From JABCPH02 sp963524305 (GTDB lineage: Bacteria > Fusobacteriota > Fusobacteriia > Fusobacteriales > Leptotrichiaceae): DNA of 64,000 nucleotides. Shown here piece after piece: positions 43,475-52,589 of the stretch. The notes under the pieces are model-generated. The model was not told where the DNA came from and did no database searches. It worked only from the letters and a program-made list of their open reading frames with translations. The position numbers were made by a program, and so were the translations under genes. The first letter of the stretch is position 1, and every line of letters starts with the position of its first letter. The stretch spans positions 12,922 through 76,921 of the forward strand of contig CAURGH010000009.1 in NCBI GenBank assembly GCA_963524305.1, read 5' to 3'.

Positions 43475-43960
43475 TTAAAAAATAATCCTCATATTATACC
43501 AAACCGCACCCCCATGAGTCGACTCTGATAACCCTTCATTCACAAACCCAATCTTCTCATAAAACGGAACAAGCCTATCTTTACAAGTCAATACAACACC
43601 CTTTCTTCCAGTACTTTTCGCATCTTCCACAACTTTTCTCAAAACTTTCTCAGCATAACCTCTCCGTCTAAATTCTGGAAGCGTGTTCACTCCAAAAATC
43701 ATCTGCCAATCACCATTTTCATCATGTAATTTAGGATTTTCAAACATTTCATCAGTCAAAATCCTATCGTTCGTAGCCATCCCATTTACAAACGAAACAA
43801 TTTTACCATTCTCATTTTCCAAAATCCAAAAAAAATCTGGATAAACTTCCAATCTCCCACGAAAACTCTCTTCAGTTGCCGCCTCTGTAGCTGGAAAACA
43901 CTCTGCTTCTATTTTTGTCAATTCTTCTAAATCATTAATTGTTGCTTTTCTAATTTCCAT
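43475..43960 (-). CDS. GNAT family N-acetyltransferase
   Basis: A 161-aa acetyltransferase with the acetyl-CoA loop NTLPEFRRRGYAEKVLRKVVEDAKSTGRKG (about 100-130), a preceding FGVNTL strand and the C-terminal VPFYEKIGFVNEG. The N-terminal IRKATINDLEELTKIEAECFP and an F-rich region resemble arylalkylamine N-acetyltransferase-like proteins. Substrate unknown. Confidence 0.9.
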   Translation of the reverse strand: MEIRKATINDLEELTKIEAECFPATEAATEESFRGRLEVYPDFFWILENENGKIVSFVNGMATNDRILTDEMFENPKLHDENGDWQMIFGVNTLPEFRRRGYAEKVLRKVVEDAKSTGRKGVVLTCKDRLVPFYEKIGFVNEGLSESTHGGAVWYNMRIIF

Positions 43961-44005
43961 TTTTTATTTTTCCTTTTCTAATTTTTTATAAATTTTCAAA
44001 ATTAA

Positions 44006-44239
44006 GAGAACACAAATTTCGTATAATAAAATAATTAATTAATTTAATTAGTTTACAGTTCTTAAAAAAATTAAATACTCCAAAACTAATAAAAATAATC
44101 TTTTTTTTACTTTCTATAACAATTAGAATAAACAATATTCCTGTTTCTAAAAAATTTCAATTTATGAAATTTCAACTAATTCCTGACATTCTTTACCATG
44201 TATTATATTTTGAGTTTACACAAAATTATGAATACTCTC
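44006..44239. mobile_element. MITE-like element, about 234 bp, next to the NUDIX stop codon
   Basis: The left end GAGAACACAAATTTCGTATA and the inverted right end GAGAGTATTCATAATTTTGT then GTAAACTCAAAATATAATAC are related imperfectly. The right end is also closely related to the segment at 40453-40500 (opposite orientation). No ORF is inside. The right boundary directly abuts the NUDIX stop codon (44240-44242). It is probably a non-autonomous element; the transposase family is unassigned. Confidence 0.45.
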
Positions 44240-44875
44240 CTAATCAAAAATAACCTTCCATTTATCCCTATTTCTATTCGCCTCAAAGCACATTTTTATT
44301 TGCTCAGCTGTAATTTTTTTTGTTTCCAGTTCAGGCAATTCATCAATCCCAAAATATCTACTGTCAACTGTTTCAATATTTTTCTCGAATTTTCCACTCA
44401 CATATTCACACAAAACAAATACTTTCGTTATACCATATGGGATCTTTTTCTTTTGATTTTTGGTGACATCCAGTAAAGCAATTATCATCTCAGCACTAGC
44501 CTCAATCCCAGCTTCTTCCTTAACTTCCTTCAACACATTTTCCTTCACAGAAAGATAAACATCCGCCCATCCACCTGGCAATGCCCATTTTCCATTACTT
44601 TCCTGAATCAAAAGAATTTTATCATCTTCAAAAATCACACCTCTCACATCAATTTTAGGCGTCTGATATCCAACTTCATTACAAAATAAATCCTTTACCT
44701 TTTCCACCGAAATCTCAGTTTTGTGTGCCACTATTTCTGCTGAAATTTCCCTAATTCTCTCAAATCGTTCAATATCAAATTTATCTTTCCCATAAGCAAG
44801 TCCTGCTTGTGCTAGACTTTGAAGTTCAATTGCCCAGTCTAGCCACTTTTGTTCTTCTTCTTCATTTTTATTCAC
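44240..44875 (-). CDS. NUDIX hydrolase with N-terminal NUDIX_N domain
   Basis: A 211-aa protein: helical N-terminal domain (about 1-65; WLDWAIELQSLAQAGLAYGKDKFDIERFERIREISAEI), then the hydrolase with GGWADVYLSVKENVLKEVKEEAGI (about 105-128). The Nudix box normally reads Gx5Ex7REUxEExGU; here the first Glu is Leu and Arg is Lys, while the EE pair that binds metal is intact. Related proteins hydrolyse ADP-ribose or nucleoside diphosphate derivatives. Its place beside deoB fits nucleotide housekeeping. Confidence 0.9.
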   Translation of the reverse strand: MNKNEEEEQKWLDWAIELQSLAQAGLAYGKDKFDIERFERIREISAEIVAHKTEISVEKVKDLFCNEVGYQTPKIDVRGVIFEDDKILLIQESNGKWALPGGWADVYLSVKENVLKEVKEEAGIEASAEMIIALLDVTKNQKKKIPYGITKVFVLCEYVSGKFEKNIETVDSRYFGIDELPELETKKITAEQIKMCFEANRNRDKWKVIFD

Positions 44876-44969
44876 TGATTATCACCTACTGTTTTAAAGT
44901 TATTAATTACTATTCGTTAATATTTTTACAAATGTCTAATTTATTTCCTTATTCCCTTTTATTTGCAGA

Positions 44970-44989
44970 CAAGGGGTCGACACCCCTTG
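44970..44989. repeat. Palindromic intergenic repeat, copy 2
   Basis: CAAGGGGTCGACACCCCTTG, a perfect 10-bp palindrome preceded by GA and located between NUDIX and deoB. Same family as 17877 and 52570. Confidence 0.7.
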
Positions 44990-45033
44990 TTATTAAAATA
45001 TTATTCTTTTAACCTCAATTAATTCCTAATTTT

Positions 45034-46215
45034 CTAATCTTCCAAAATCTCTTTCGCAAAACTTCCTTCTTTTTCAGTCCCCAACAAAATTTCCTCAACA
45101 GTTGCCGCAATATCAGCAAAAGTTTTTCTAGTTCCAATATTTACATTCTTTTTAACATTTTTACCGTAAATCAATATTGGAATGTACTCTCTTGTGTGAT
45201 CAGTCCCTTTATAAGTAGGGTCATTTCCGTGATCGGCAGTGATAATCAAGATTTCATCATCTTTCAAGTTTTTCTCAATTTCAGGTAACCAATTGTCAAA
45301 TTCAATCAAAGCATTTACATAACCTTCCACATTTCTTCTATGCCCATAAACTGCATCAAAGTCAACTAAGTTAGTAAAAATCAATCCTTTTGTATCTTCC
45401 TTCAATGCTGCAATTGTTTTCTTAATTCCATCTAAATTATCTTGATTAGCTTTTCTATTGTCTGTAATTCCTTTTCCATTGAACAGGTCGCTCGTTTTTC
45501 CAATTCCAACTACATCAAGTCCAGCTTTTTCCAATCTTTCAAGCATTGTTTCTTTTGGCGGATCAATCGAAAAATCGTGTCTGTTTGCAGTTCTTTTAAA
45601 TTCTCCAACTTTTTTACCAACATAAGGTCTTGCAATTACCCTTGCCACAGGTGATTTTTCATTACAAATTTCAAGTGCAATTTCACATGCTTTGTAAAGT
45701 TCTTCTAATGGTATAATTTCTTCATTCGCAGCAATTTGAAACACAGGGTCCGCTGAACCGTAAACTATCCAATTTCCAGTTTTAATTTGTTCTTCTCCAT
45801 ATTGGTCAATAGCTACAGTCCCTGAAATTGGCTTATTCAACATAGCTTTTCTTCCAGTTTTTTCTTCAAATTCCTTTATAACTTCATCTGAAAATCCATT
45901 TTGGTAATTTGGAAATGGTCTTTCCAACGGTACACCAGCAATTTCCCAATGCCCAGTCGTAGAATCTTTCCCATGCGATACCTCAATCGCTCTTCCATAG
46001 GCCCCTTCAGCACTTTCCACAGCTGGAGTTCCTTCAATCTCAGTAATATTTCCAAGTCCTAATTTACCCATATTAGGCAAACTCATTCCACCATGAGCTT
46101 TCGCCATATTCCCTAAAGTATTTGATCCACAGTCATCAAATAAATTCGCATCAGGCAATTCTCCTGCTCCAACACTGTCTAAAACTATTATTGTTATTCT
46201 TTCTATTTTTTTCAT
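45034..46215 (-). CDS. deoB: Phosphopentomutase
   Basis: The 393-aa enzyme interconverts (deoxy)ribose 1- and 5-phosphate. It belongs to the alkaline phosphatase superfamily with two Mn2+ sites: VLDSVGAGELPDA (Asp, about 10), the nucleophile Thr in GKDSTTGHWE (about 85), DFDAVYGHRRN (about 283), ITADHGNDPTYKGTDHTREYIP (Asp/His, about 325-346). It links pentose from DeoD and PDP to DeoC. Confidence 0.97.
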   Translation of the reverse strand: MKKIERITIIVLDSVGAGELPDANLFDDCGSNTLGNMAKAHGGMSLPNMGKLGLGNITEIEGTPAVESAEGAYGRAIEVSHGKDSTTGHWEIAGVPLERPFPNYQNGFSDEVIKEFEEKTGRKAMLNKPISGTVAIDQYGEEQIKTGNWIVYGSADPVFQIAANEEIIPLEELYKACEIALEICNEKSPVARVIARPYVGKKVGEFKRTANRHDFSIDPPKETMLERLEKAGLDVVGIGKTSDLFNGKGITDNRKANQDNLDGIKKTIAALKEDTKGLIFTNLVDFDAVYGHRRNVEGYVNALIEFDNWLPEIEKNLKDDEILIITADHGNDPTYKGTDHTREYIPILIYGKNVKKNVNIGTRKTFADIAATVEEILLGTEKEGSFAKEILED

Positions 46216-46277
46216 TTTTTTTCTTCCTTTCTTTTTTATTTAATTATATCTTTTCTCTATTTTAAAAGCAATTAATT

Positions 46278-46964
46278 TTAATATTTTTTATAATATTTCT
46301 CTACAATATCTGTTACATCTATGCTTACATCTAGTTCTGTATTCAAATATATTTTATCATCCTTTTTCAAAAATGCTTCCCAAATTTTTCCCATATTCAA
46401 ATAAGCCGTGACAATTTCAAAATCATTTTTTAAAATTTTTACTATTTCTCTATTTCTTAGTTTCAATATTTCTTTAAAAAAATTTTCAATATTATCATCT
46501 AATTTATCTATATCAATAAAATATATATCATAAAATAATTGTTTTTTATATTCTTCAAATGTATCAAAATATCCTTTAAAATTACTCAATCCTAACCACT
46601 GCAACAAAATATCTGAACAAGAAATTTTATTTATTAAACTTATTTCTTCTTTAGACATCAACCTTAATAACTGCTGTTCAGTAAATTTTAAAGGTAAATA
46701 TTTATAATCGTACTGATAAATCTTTTCTCGATATGGAACCATCAAAAAATTATTCTCAAATTTTACTATACCCGTATCACATTTATTTTTTATATCCCCA
46801 TAATTAAATTCAAACACAAACTTATATCGTGCTTCTTCATTATAAGAAATTAATTCATACCAATATCCATAATAAACAATCTCATTATTTTTCATAATTT
46901 GAAGATAATCCTCGTAGCAACTATCATAATAATTTTCATCCCAAGTAATTATACTTACATCCAT
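46278..46964 (-). CDS. Hypothetical protein, 228 aa
   Basis: Not recognised. It is an acidic, Tyr-rich soluble protein (WDENYYDSCYEDYLQ at the start, IVEKYYKKY at the end) without signal peptide. AGGATGAG supports the start. It lies between deoB and a partial regulator-like gene. Small acidic proteins of this look are sometimes immunity proteins, but no toxin is adjacent, so no function is proposed. Confidence 0.65.
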   Translation of the reverse strand: MDVSIITWDENYYDSCYEDYLQIMKNNEIVYYGYWYELISYNEEARYKFVFEFNYGDIKNKCDTGIVKFENNFLMVPYREKIYQYDYKYLPLKFTEQQLLRLMSKEEISLINKISCSDILLQWLGLSNFKGYFDTFEEYKKQLFYDIYFIDIDKLDDNIENFFKEILKLRNREIVKILKNDFEIVTAYLNMGKIWEAFLKKDDKIYLNTELDVSIDVTDIVEKYYKKY

Positions 46965-47045
46965 TTTATCTCATCCTGTTTATATTAATTTATTCTTGAA
47001 TTATCATAATTTTTTATAATTCTTAAATATTTAAAAATTTAAATT

Positions 47046-47402
47046 TTATTTCTTCCTATATCTTCTCCCTTTTCTCTCTCCAATCGCTTCCAAAATCCCA
47101 CCTTTTACAAGTTTATTCAAAAATCTTCTCGCCGTAGAATCCGAAACATTCAAAATCTTTTGAGCCTCACTATTATCAATATAATTATTTTTCTCAAAAT
47201 ACACTTCCAGTATTTTCAGTCTTTGTAGCTCTTTATCAGTCATTTTATCAGTCAAAATATCAGTCATTTTTAAGTCTTTTTTTTTCACAATATTTCTAAT
47301 TTCTTCTATTATATACAACGGTAAATTTAACAACCATTCTTCTTTTTTATAATCATTCATTGATATTCTTAATGATATTTCAGGGTTATATTTTTCTTTC
47401 AT
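47046..47402 (-). CDS. Winged-helix fragment, probably the end of a larger protein
   Basis: The C-terminal half is a clear winged helix: YIDNSEAQKILNVSDSTARRFLNKLVKGGILEAIGERKGRRYRKK, as found at the C-terminus of Fic or AlbA/RecG-like proteins. The ATG has no ribosome site. Upstream (47409-47614) there is only a 13-codon ORF and a repeated TCGTTGTAATTTTTG motif (two copies, about 55 bases apart), suggesting that the rest was lost by deletion. Probably a pseudogene; expression uncertain. Confidence 0.55.
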   Translation of the reverse strand: MKEKYNPEISLRISMNDYKKEEWLLNLPLYIIEEIRNIVKKKDLKMTDILTDKMTDKELQRLKILEVYFEKNNYIDNSEAQKILNVSDSTARRFLNKLVKGGILEAIGERKGRRYRKK

Positions 47403-47614
47403 CAACAAAAATTACAACGAAAAAATGTTCTCTTCATACACTTTTTACAAAGAAAAATGCAAATATATTGCAAAAATTACAACGATACTTTATCATTTTT
47501 AAATTTGCTAAAATCCATACAAACACCTTTATTTCATTAAATAGTAGCTTTAATAACTCTATTATGATAGAAAATATTTCTTATTTGAAAATTTTGTTTC
47601 CGCATAACTTATTT

Positions 47615-47965
47615 TTAAACCTTATCTGTATTATTATCAATCAATTCCAAATATTCATTTCCCCAATCGCATAAAGTTTTTAATACAGGCTCAATAGAAC
47701 TGCCTATTTCAGTCAGAGAATATTCAACTTTTGGATGAATTTCAGGATAAATAGTTCTTTTTATCATTTTTTTATCTTCAAGTTCTCTCAATTGCTCTGT
47801 CAAAGTTTTTGTAGTAATATTTCCCAGGTTTCTTTGCAATTCATTAAATCTGACCACTTTTTTAATATACAAATTCCATAAAATCCTTAATTTCCATTTC
47901 CCGCTGAGTATGTTTATTCCTAACTCCATTGGACAAGCGTTTGAAACTGCTTCTGTTTTTGACAT
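47615..47965 (-). CDS. HxlR family transcriptional regulator
   Basis: A 116-aa MarR-like winged-helix protein. Signature elements are CPMELGINILSGKWKLRILWNL (Cys12 then KW), RFNELQRNLGNITTKTLTEQLRELEDKKMI and the wing PKVEYSLTEIG. The Cys near the N-terminus is the redox/electrophile sensor in several relatives. It is divergent from the amidohydrolase gene, which it probably controls through the palindrome at 47985-48006. Confidence 0.93.
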   Translation of the reverse strand: MSKTEAVSNACPMELGINILSGKWKLRILWNLYIKKVVRFNELQRNLGNITTKTLTEQLRELEDKKMIKRTIYPEIHPKVEYSLTEIGSSIEPVLKTLCDWGNEYLELIDNNTDKV

Positions 47966-47984
47966 ATTTTTCCTTCCTTTAATA

Positions 47985-48006
47985 AAGTATCAAAAAAGAT
48001 ACTTTA
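47985..48006. promoter_or_regulatory. Probable HxlR operator
   Basis: AAAGTATC, 6 A's, GATACTTT, a perfect 8-bp inverted repeat just upstream of the hxlR start, with a related half-site (TATACTTTATTATATC) near 48050. A plus-strand promoter TTGTAT-18-TATACT lies about 60 bases upstream of the amidohydrolase ATG. Confidence 0.7.
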
Positions 48007-48097
48007 TATCAAAAATGTGCGTACTTGTATTGATTACAAGAGGTATGTTATACTTTATTATATCAAAAATAATAGAAAGATGAAAGGGTGAGAAGAT

Positions 48098-48898
48098 ATG
48101 ATAATAGATAGTCATCAACATTTAATATTGCCAACAGAATTACAAATTGAACAAATGAATAAAGCAGGAGTAGACAAAGCAATACTTTTTACAACGACTC
48201 CACATCCTGAAAAAGCTAAAACATTGACTGAATTTAAAACTGAGATGTCAATTTTATTTAAAATTTTAGGAGGAGAAAATCCTCTTGAAAACAATAAAAA
48301 AAGATTTAAAAAGGATATTTCTGATTTAATAAAAGTGATAAATAATTATCCTGATAAATTTTATGGCTTTGGAACAGTTCCACTTGGATTATCCCTTGAA
48401 GAAACTCAAATCTGGATAAAACAATATATTATTGACAATGGATTAAAAGGCATTGGCGAATTTACACCTGGAAATGATGAACAAGTAAGCCAATTGGAAA
48501 CAATTTTTAAAGCACTAAAACAATATGAAAACTTTCCCATATGGGTTCACACTTTTAATCCAGTCACTCTAAACGGTATAAAAATTCTTGAAAATCTTAC
48601 AAGAAAATATTCCAAAACACCAGTAATTTTTGGACATATGGGAGGTTATAACTGGATAGAAGTAACAGATTTTGTAAAAAACACATCAAATGCCTACATT
48701 GATTTATCCGCTGCTTTTTCTACACTCGCATTAAAAATAATAATAACAGAAGTTCCTGACAAATGTCTATTTAGTTCTGATGCTCCTTACGGTGATTCAT
48801 TTTTAAATAAACAAGTAGTAGAATATTTAAGTCCATCTAAAAAAATATCAGATAAAATACTTGGAGAGAATATCATAAAATTATTGGGATTGAAATAA
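48098..48898 (+). CDS. Amidohydrolase family protein (amidohydrolase 2 type)
   Basis: A 266-aa TIM-barrel metal-dependent hydrolase. IIDSHQHLILP supplies the first HxH site, IWVHTFNP a His (about residue 148), GHMGGYNW (His about 177) and FSSDAPYGDS the Asp (about 225). Substrate unknown; relatives act on aromatic lactones or decarboxylate acids. Together with the divergent HxlR regulator it looks like an inducible detoxification or catabolic unit. Confidence 0.88.
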   Translation: MIIDSHQHLILPTELQIEQMNKAGVDKAILFTTTPHPEKAKTLTEFKTEMSILFKILGGENPLENNKKRFKKDISDLIKVINNYPDKFYGFGTVPLGLSLEETQIWIKQYIIDNGLKGIGEFTPGNDEQVSQLETIFKALKQYENFPIWVHTFNPVTLNGIKILENLTRKYSKTPVIFGHMGGYNWIEVTDFVKNTSNAYIDLSAAFSTLALKIIITEVPDKCLFSSDAPYGDSFLNKQVVEYLSPSKKISDKILGENIIKLLGLK

Positions 48899-48920
48899 AT
48901 ACATTTTTTTATTCTTTTTT

Positions 48921-48950
48921 AGCAGGGGTATTCTCGCCATACCCCTATTA
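48921..48950 (+). terminator. Hairpin after the amidohydrolase gene
   Basis: AGGGGTAT, 7-base loop, ATACCCCT follows the stop codon. T-run after it is poor, though T6 precedes it. It is weakly like the CAAGGGG palindromes. Confidence 0.4.
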
Positions 48951-49023
48951 ATCTTCAAAATTTTTCTGCACTGACCCAAGACTCACTCCTGATTTAAAAT
49001 AAAAAGTTTTTTAAAATTTAAGA

Positions 49024-49178
49024 TTAAGCTGTGTCTGAAAACTCAAAATCTATGTTATTTTTAATATTTTTTGATTTTAGAAATTGTACAAAGTACGATA
49101 AAATCAGTATTTATTATTTTTGAATTTAGAAAAATTTGTTAAAAATTCGTCATTTTGAGAGTTTTAAGACATGCCCTA
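49024..49178. mobile_element. MITE-like element with imperfect inverted ends
   Basis: The left end TTAAGCTGTGTCTGAAAACT, then CAAAAT, and the inverted right end TTAGGGCATGTCTTAAAACT, then CTCAAAAT, agree at most positions. About 150 bp, no ORF, flanked by TTAA and CTAA. The shape is a small non-autonomous IS derivative (IS5-like by the TA-type flanks, uncertain). It occupies the 48899-49211 gap together with the hairpin above. Confidence 0.55.
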
Positions 49179-49211
49179 ATTCAAAAAATTTCAAAATCAT
49201 TTCCAATAAAT

Positions 49212-49937
49212 TTATTCTACTTCAAAAATCGCCATATACGGCAAATGATCCGACAATTTAGTCCAATCCCTTGAATCATCGTTAATATAAAAACTCTTTT
49301 TTACTTTGTAATCTATCCCCTTTTTTGCCATCACATAATCAATTCTAGGCGTTTCAAGCTCCCTATTTTCAGAATTTTTCTTATTTTCCAAATCTCTACC
49401 TTGAAAATAGCTGTCATTCCAATCTTTTCTAATTTTCGCATAATATTCTGTCGTTGGTAAAAGATTAAAATCTCCACACATAAACTTCACATCGCCCTTA
49501 AATCCCTCAATTGCAGTAAACAAATCATCCAATTCCTCATTTTTATTGTCCAAACTGTTATCAAGATGTGTATTCACAACTAAAATTTTCTTTTTAAATT
49601 TTGAAGTATTCAATCTAGCCGCCAAAACTTGCCTTTTTTCCTTGCTTTTTCCAGGTAGCTGATGAATGTAAATATTTTTCACATCATACTTTGAAATAAA
49701 TGCAATTCCAAACTCACCTTTATCAAAATCCATCGTTTTCTGAAAATAATGATAATGATAACCCAATTCCTGTGCCATTTCCTGTACAATATCCCGAAAT
49801 TTGCTTCTCTTCGTATTTCTATCGACTTCCTGAAGTCCGATAAAATCTGGATTATACTTTTTTAAGCTCCGAGCAAGTTCCCTTCCATTGGTAAGCCTTG
49901 CTCCAAAAATATTGTATGTTATAATTCTAAATTCCAT
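49212..49937 (-). CDS. Endonuclease/exonuclease/phosphatase family protein
   Basis: A 241-aa EEP-fold hydrolase: ITYNIFGA (Asn), GLQEVDRNTKR (Glu about 38), VVNTHLDNSLDNKNEELDDL (His about 122), FMCGDFNLLPTT (Asp-x-Asn about 155) and C-terminal LSDHLPYMAIFE (Asp-His). Family members cut nucleic acids or sphingolipids/phosphoesters; without signal peptide a cytoplasmic or leaderless role is likely. Substrate unknown. Confidence 0.9.
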   Translation of the reverse strand: MEFRIITYNIFGARLTNGRELARSLKKYNPDFIGLQEVDRNTKRSKFRDIVQEMAQELGYHYHYFQKTMDFDKGEFGIAFISKYDVKNIYIHQLPGKSKEKRQVLAARLNTSKFKKKILVVNTHLDNSLDNKNEELDDLFTAIEGFKGDVKFMCGDFNLLPTTEYYAKIRKDWNDSYFQGRDLENKKNSENRELETPRIDYVMAKKGIDYKVKKSFYINDDSRDWTKLSDHLPYMAIFEVE

Positions 49938-49990
49938 TTTTATTTCCTATCTTTTTTATTTTATTTTTATAAATAATTAATTTCTGTTAT

Positions 49991-50737
49991 TTAAAACCAT
50001 TTCCATTCATCTTTAGTCAAATATTCATAACTTCGATTTTTATCTTTTCCTTCTCCATTTGGAAGCACTTCAAATGTATTATAATCTACACCTTCTAAAA
50101 TTTCTCCCTTAAAATAAATATTTTTATCATCTTTTATAAACCAATCATTCAAAACTTCTACTTTATCTTTATTAATTCCTTCTACTTCATAAATAGAATA
50201 GTATGTATCAAAACAGTTTATCATTTTATTTTCAATATAATACACATTATATTTATCTTTTCCATACAATGTAGCGTTTATTATTCCATTTGGCAAAAAT
50301 TCAAATGTTTCAGGATCTTTAATTTTTCCAGATAATGAAGAATCTATTGCTTCACTTCCTCTATAAATATGATTTTTATCCTTTGCATAATCTTTATTTA
50401 AAACTTTAAAACTCATAATATCAGCATTTTCTATTTTTTCATCCCGATAATAAATTTTATTATCATTTTTCCAATAATTTTTACCTAATTTTTCAAAATT
50501 TTTAATTTTTACATCTTTTATTTTTTCACCCATATAATAAACATTCTTATCATCTTTTAAAAGAGAAAATCCTATCAACTCAGCAGTTTTTGGATTTGCT
50601 CCCTCCAAAATTTCATTTCCATAATAAACCTTTCCTTTGTCTATCGAATAATAATCTCCTAAAATTTGAATAACATCTCCAAATCCCACATTTGCCAAAA
50701 CTAGAAATAACAATACTTTTAAGATATTTTTCTTCAC
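49991..50737 (-). CDS. Exported DKNYY-repeat protein
   Basis: A 248-aa secreted protein: signal peptide KKNILKVLLFLVLANVGFG, then repeated units of the DKNYY family: LLKDDKNVYYMGEKI, WKNDNKIYYRDEKIENA, YAKDKNHIYRGSEAI, IKDDKNIYFKGEILEGVD, about 30-40 residues apart. Function unknown; such repeats probably form a beta structure at the cell surface. A truncated relative lies at 9449-9541. Confidence 0.88.
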   Translation of the reverse strand: MKKNILKVLLFLVLANVGFGDVIQILGDYYSIDKGKVYYGNEILEGANPKTAELIGFSLLKDDKNVYYMGEKIKDVKIKNFEKLGKNYWKNDNKIYYRDEKIENADIMSFKVLNKDYAKDKNHIYRGSEAIDSSLSGKIKDPETFEFLPNGIINATLYGKDKYNVYYIENKMINCFDTYYSIYEVEGINKDKVEVLNDWFIKDDKNIYFKGEILEGVDYNTFEVLPNGEGKDKNRSYEYLTKDEWKWF

Positions 50738-50806
50738 ATATTCTCCTTTCGATTCAAATTCAATTTTATAAATTTCTTTTCAAACAAAAATTACAATAAA
50801 AATATT

Positions 50807-51520
50807 TCACTCCCAAACATCATCTTTCATATCCGCTTTCCTCATCCCAGAAACAAACCTATTCCCTTCCACAAAAAATCGCAATTTTTTCTCAGTCCAA
50901 ACACCTTTATTCGGAACTCCAATTCTCGCAGAAGTACTTATTTTCTTAGGAATTTTAGCATTTTCAAAATCAAGATACAAATATTTTTCATTTATTTTAG
51001 AAATGTCATATTTAATTCCAAAATTTTCATTTTCTAATTTTTCAGAAAAATTTTCAATTTCAGACATATTTTTCTCAACAATCTGAATTTCCGTCTTATA
51101 AAATCTATCGTCAATCCCAAATGCCTTTGTAAATTTTCCTGGTCCATTACTTACTAAAATTCCACTTTTTCCACGATTTTCTTCCATTCTTTTGACATTC
51201 AAAATTGGCTCTATTGCTCTAATTAATACACTTTGCGGATTTTCTTTTTCACAAGTCACAATATTTAGCATTTTATGAGAGTGTATCGAGTGAATATAAA
51301 CAGTTCCAGCCTTTTCAAATAACGCTTCTACTTTTGGAGTCCGTTTTTTCCCGTAACCGTGAGCCGCTCTGTCAAATTCACCCAAATACGCCTCTGTTTC
51401 AACAATATATCCAGCAAATATCTCATTTTCATTTCTTGAAATCAAAATTTTCCCAAGTAACTCCTTTGCTACCGTAATCGTGTCTTTCTTGTAAAATTTC
51501 TCTATTTCTTCAAAAGTCAT
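50807..51520 (-). CDS. DNA-3-methyladenine glycosylase (AAG/MPG type)
   Basis: A 237-aa base-excision repair enzyme: EEIEKFYKKDTITVAKELLGKIL, the catalytic segment IVETEAYLGEFDRAAHGYGKKRTPK (Glu about 43), AGTVYIHSIHSHKMLNIVT, SNGPGKFTKAFGIDDRFY and the C-terminal ARIGVPNKG. It removes alkylated adenines. In many relatives the motif is VYxxYGxHxxxN; here Tyr is Ser (VYIHSIHSHKMLN), a notable change in the intercalation region. Confidence 0.9.
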   Translation of the reverse strand: MTFEEIEKFYKKDTITVAKELLGKILISRNENEIFAGYIVETEAYLGEFDRAAHGYGKKRTPKVEALFEKAGTVYIHSIHSHKMLNIVTCEKENPQSVLIRAIEPILNVKRMEENRGKSGILVSNGPGKFTKAFGIDDRFYKTEIQIVEKNMSEIENFSEKLENENFGIKYDISKINEKYLYLDFENAKIPKKISTSARIGVPNKGVWTEKKLRFFVEGNRFVSGMRKADMKDDVWE

Positions 51521-51684
51521 TTTTTTCTTCCTTTTTCTACATTTTCATACTATTTCCCATTAGGTATAAATTCTATTTAATGAGAGATCAAATTTCCTTA
51601 GCAAAAATAAATAAAATATTTTCCTATTTTTCAAATAATATTTAGTATAAAATTTTTGTATGAAATTCTTATATTTTCAAATTT

Positions 51685-52515
51685 TTAATCAACATATTTT
51701 TTCAACTGGCTTTTATGGATAAAACCTCGATATTCCTTTGCTTTTGAGAATTTATTACTTTCATCAGGATACTCAACATCAAAAACATAATACCAGTCGC
51801 CAAATTTTGTAATGTATTTCACAACTGTTCCATTATCCATTTTTGAAACAATTTTTGATTCTTTTGTCGGTTTTTCACGCAAATTCGCATATCCGTCCTT
51901 TGAACTCACTTCATATTTTTTCAAATCAAAAGGTTCATTAGGATCTGAAAACTCTTCTTCAAAATCCTTCGATTTTTTTGTTTTTATTTCAGTAATTTTC
52001 GATTTCGCACCATCAACTCTCTTTAATTCTGTAGCATAAGCATAAACAGTCGTAAAATCACATTCTGTATATGGCAAAACCTTTTTTATCTTAACTGTTG
52101 CTGGAACTTCAAATTTCCCTTTACGAATTTTTTGCATTTTTTGATATTCTTCTGGAAAATTTTTATTCAATGTTTCAGTAATAATTTTCTCTTCCTTAGA
52201 CGCTTCTTTTTCATAATTTTTATTATCCTCGTATATTTCTGGATTATTGTAGTCAAAATTTCTAAGCCTCAAAACTAGCGGTTTCCCATTCACAATATCT
52301 TTATTCTCAGGATAAAATAGCATTTCACCATACCCAGTACCCGAGCAAGGCACCTCTGGATCACTTTTATCCCAATCCATCTTAAAAATTCCTCTTAAAT
52401 TCAAAATTACACCGTTATCAGTCAATAAAATTTCTTGAGCATTCGTATTTTCCCCAAAACTAATTACAGAAATCAATAGTAAAAATACAAAAAATAAATA
52501 ATTTTTAAATTTCAT
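51685..52515 (-). CDS. Exported protein with SH3b domain, 276 aa
   Basis: Start at ATG 52515, since AAAGGTGAG precedes it and the upstream GTG overlaps that site. It has a signal peptide KFKNYLFFVFLLLISVISFG, an unassigned central domain (about 25-190), then a bacterial SH3 domain: YANLREKPTKESKIVSKMDNGTVVKY, then GDWYYVF and YRGFIHKSQL (about 205-275). SH3b domains bind peptidoglycan or other ligands. It has its own unit between MPG and deoC. Confidence 0.85.
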   Translation of the reverse strand: MKFKNYLFFVFLLLISVISFGENTNAQEILLTDNGVILNLRGIFKMDWDKSDPEVPCSGTGYGEMLFYPENKDIVNGKPLVLRLRNFDYNNPEIYEDNKNYEKEASKEEKIITETLNKNFPEEYQKMQKIRKGKFEVPATVKIKKVLPYTECDFTTVYAYATELKRVDGAKSKITEIKTKKSKDFEEEFSDPNEPFDLKKYEVSSKDGYANLREKPTKESKIVSKMDNGTVVKYITKFGDWYYVFDVEYPDESNKFSKAKEYRGFIHKSQLKKYVD

Positions 52516-52569
52516 CTTTCTCACCTTTTTTTAGAAAATTTATTATTTATAAAAATTATAATTTTTTGA

Positions 52570-52589
52570 CAAGGGGTATTGGACCCTTG
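52570..52589. repeat. Palindromic intergenic repeat, copy 3
   Basis: CAAGGGGTATTGGACCCTTG: CAAGGG/CCCTTG arms with an imperfect centre, preceded by TGA and followed by CTAT, as in copy 1 (CTAAT). Confidence 0.6.

Noticed and set aside
44198..44476. 92-aa plus-strand ORF opposite the NUDIX gene
   Set aside because: No ribosome site; it reads across the MITE end and the antisense of a conserved gene.
46278..46964. Immunity protein of a contact-dependent toxin
   Set aside because: Acidic small protein only; no toxin gene or typical immunity motif beside it.
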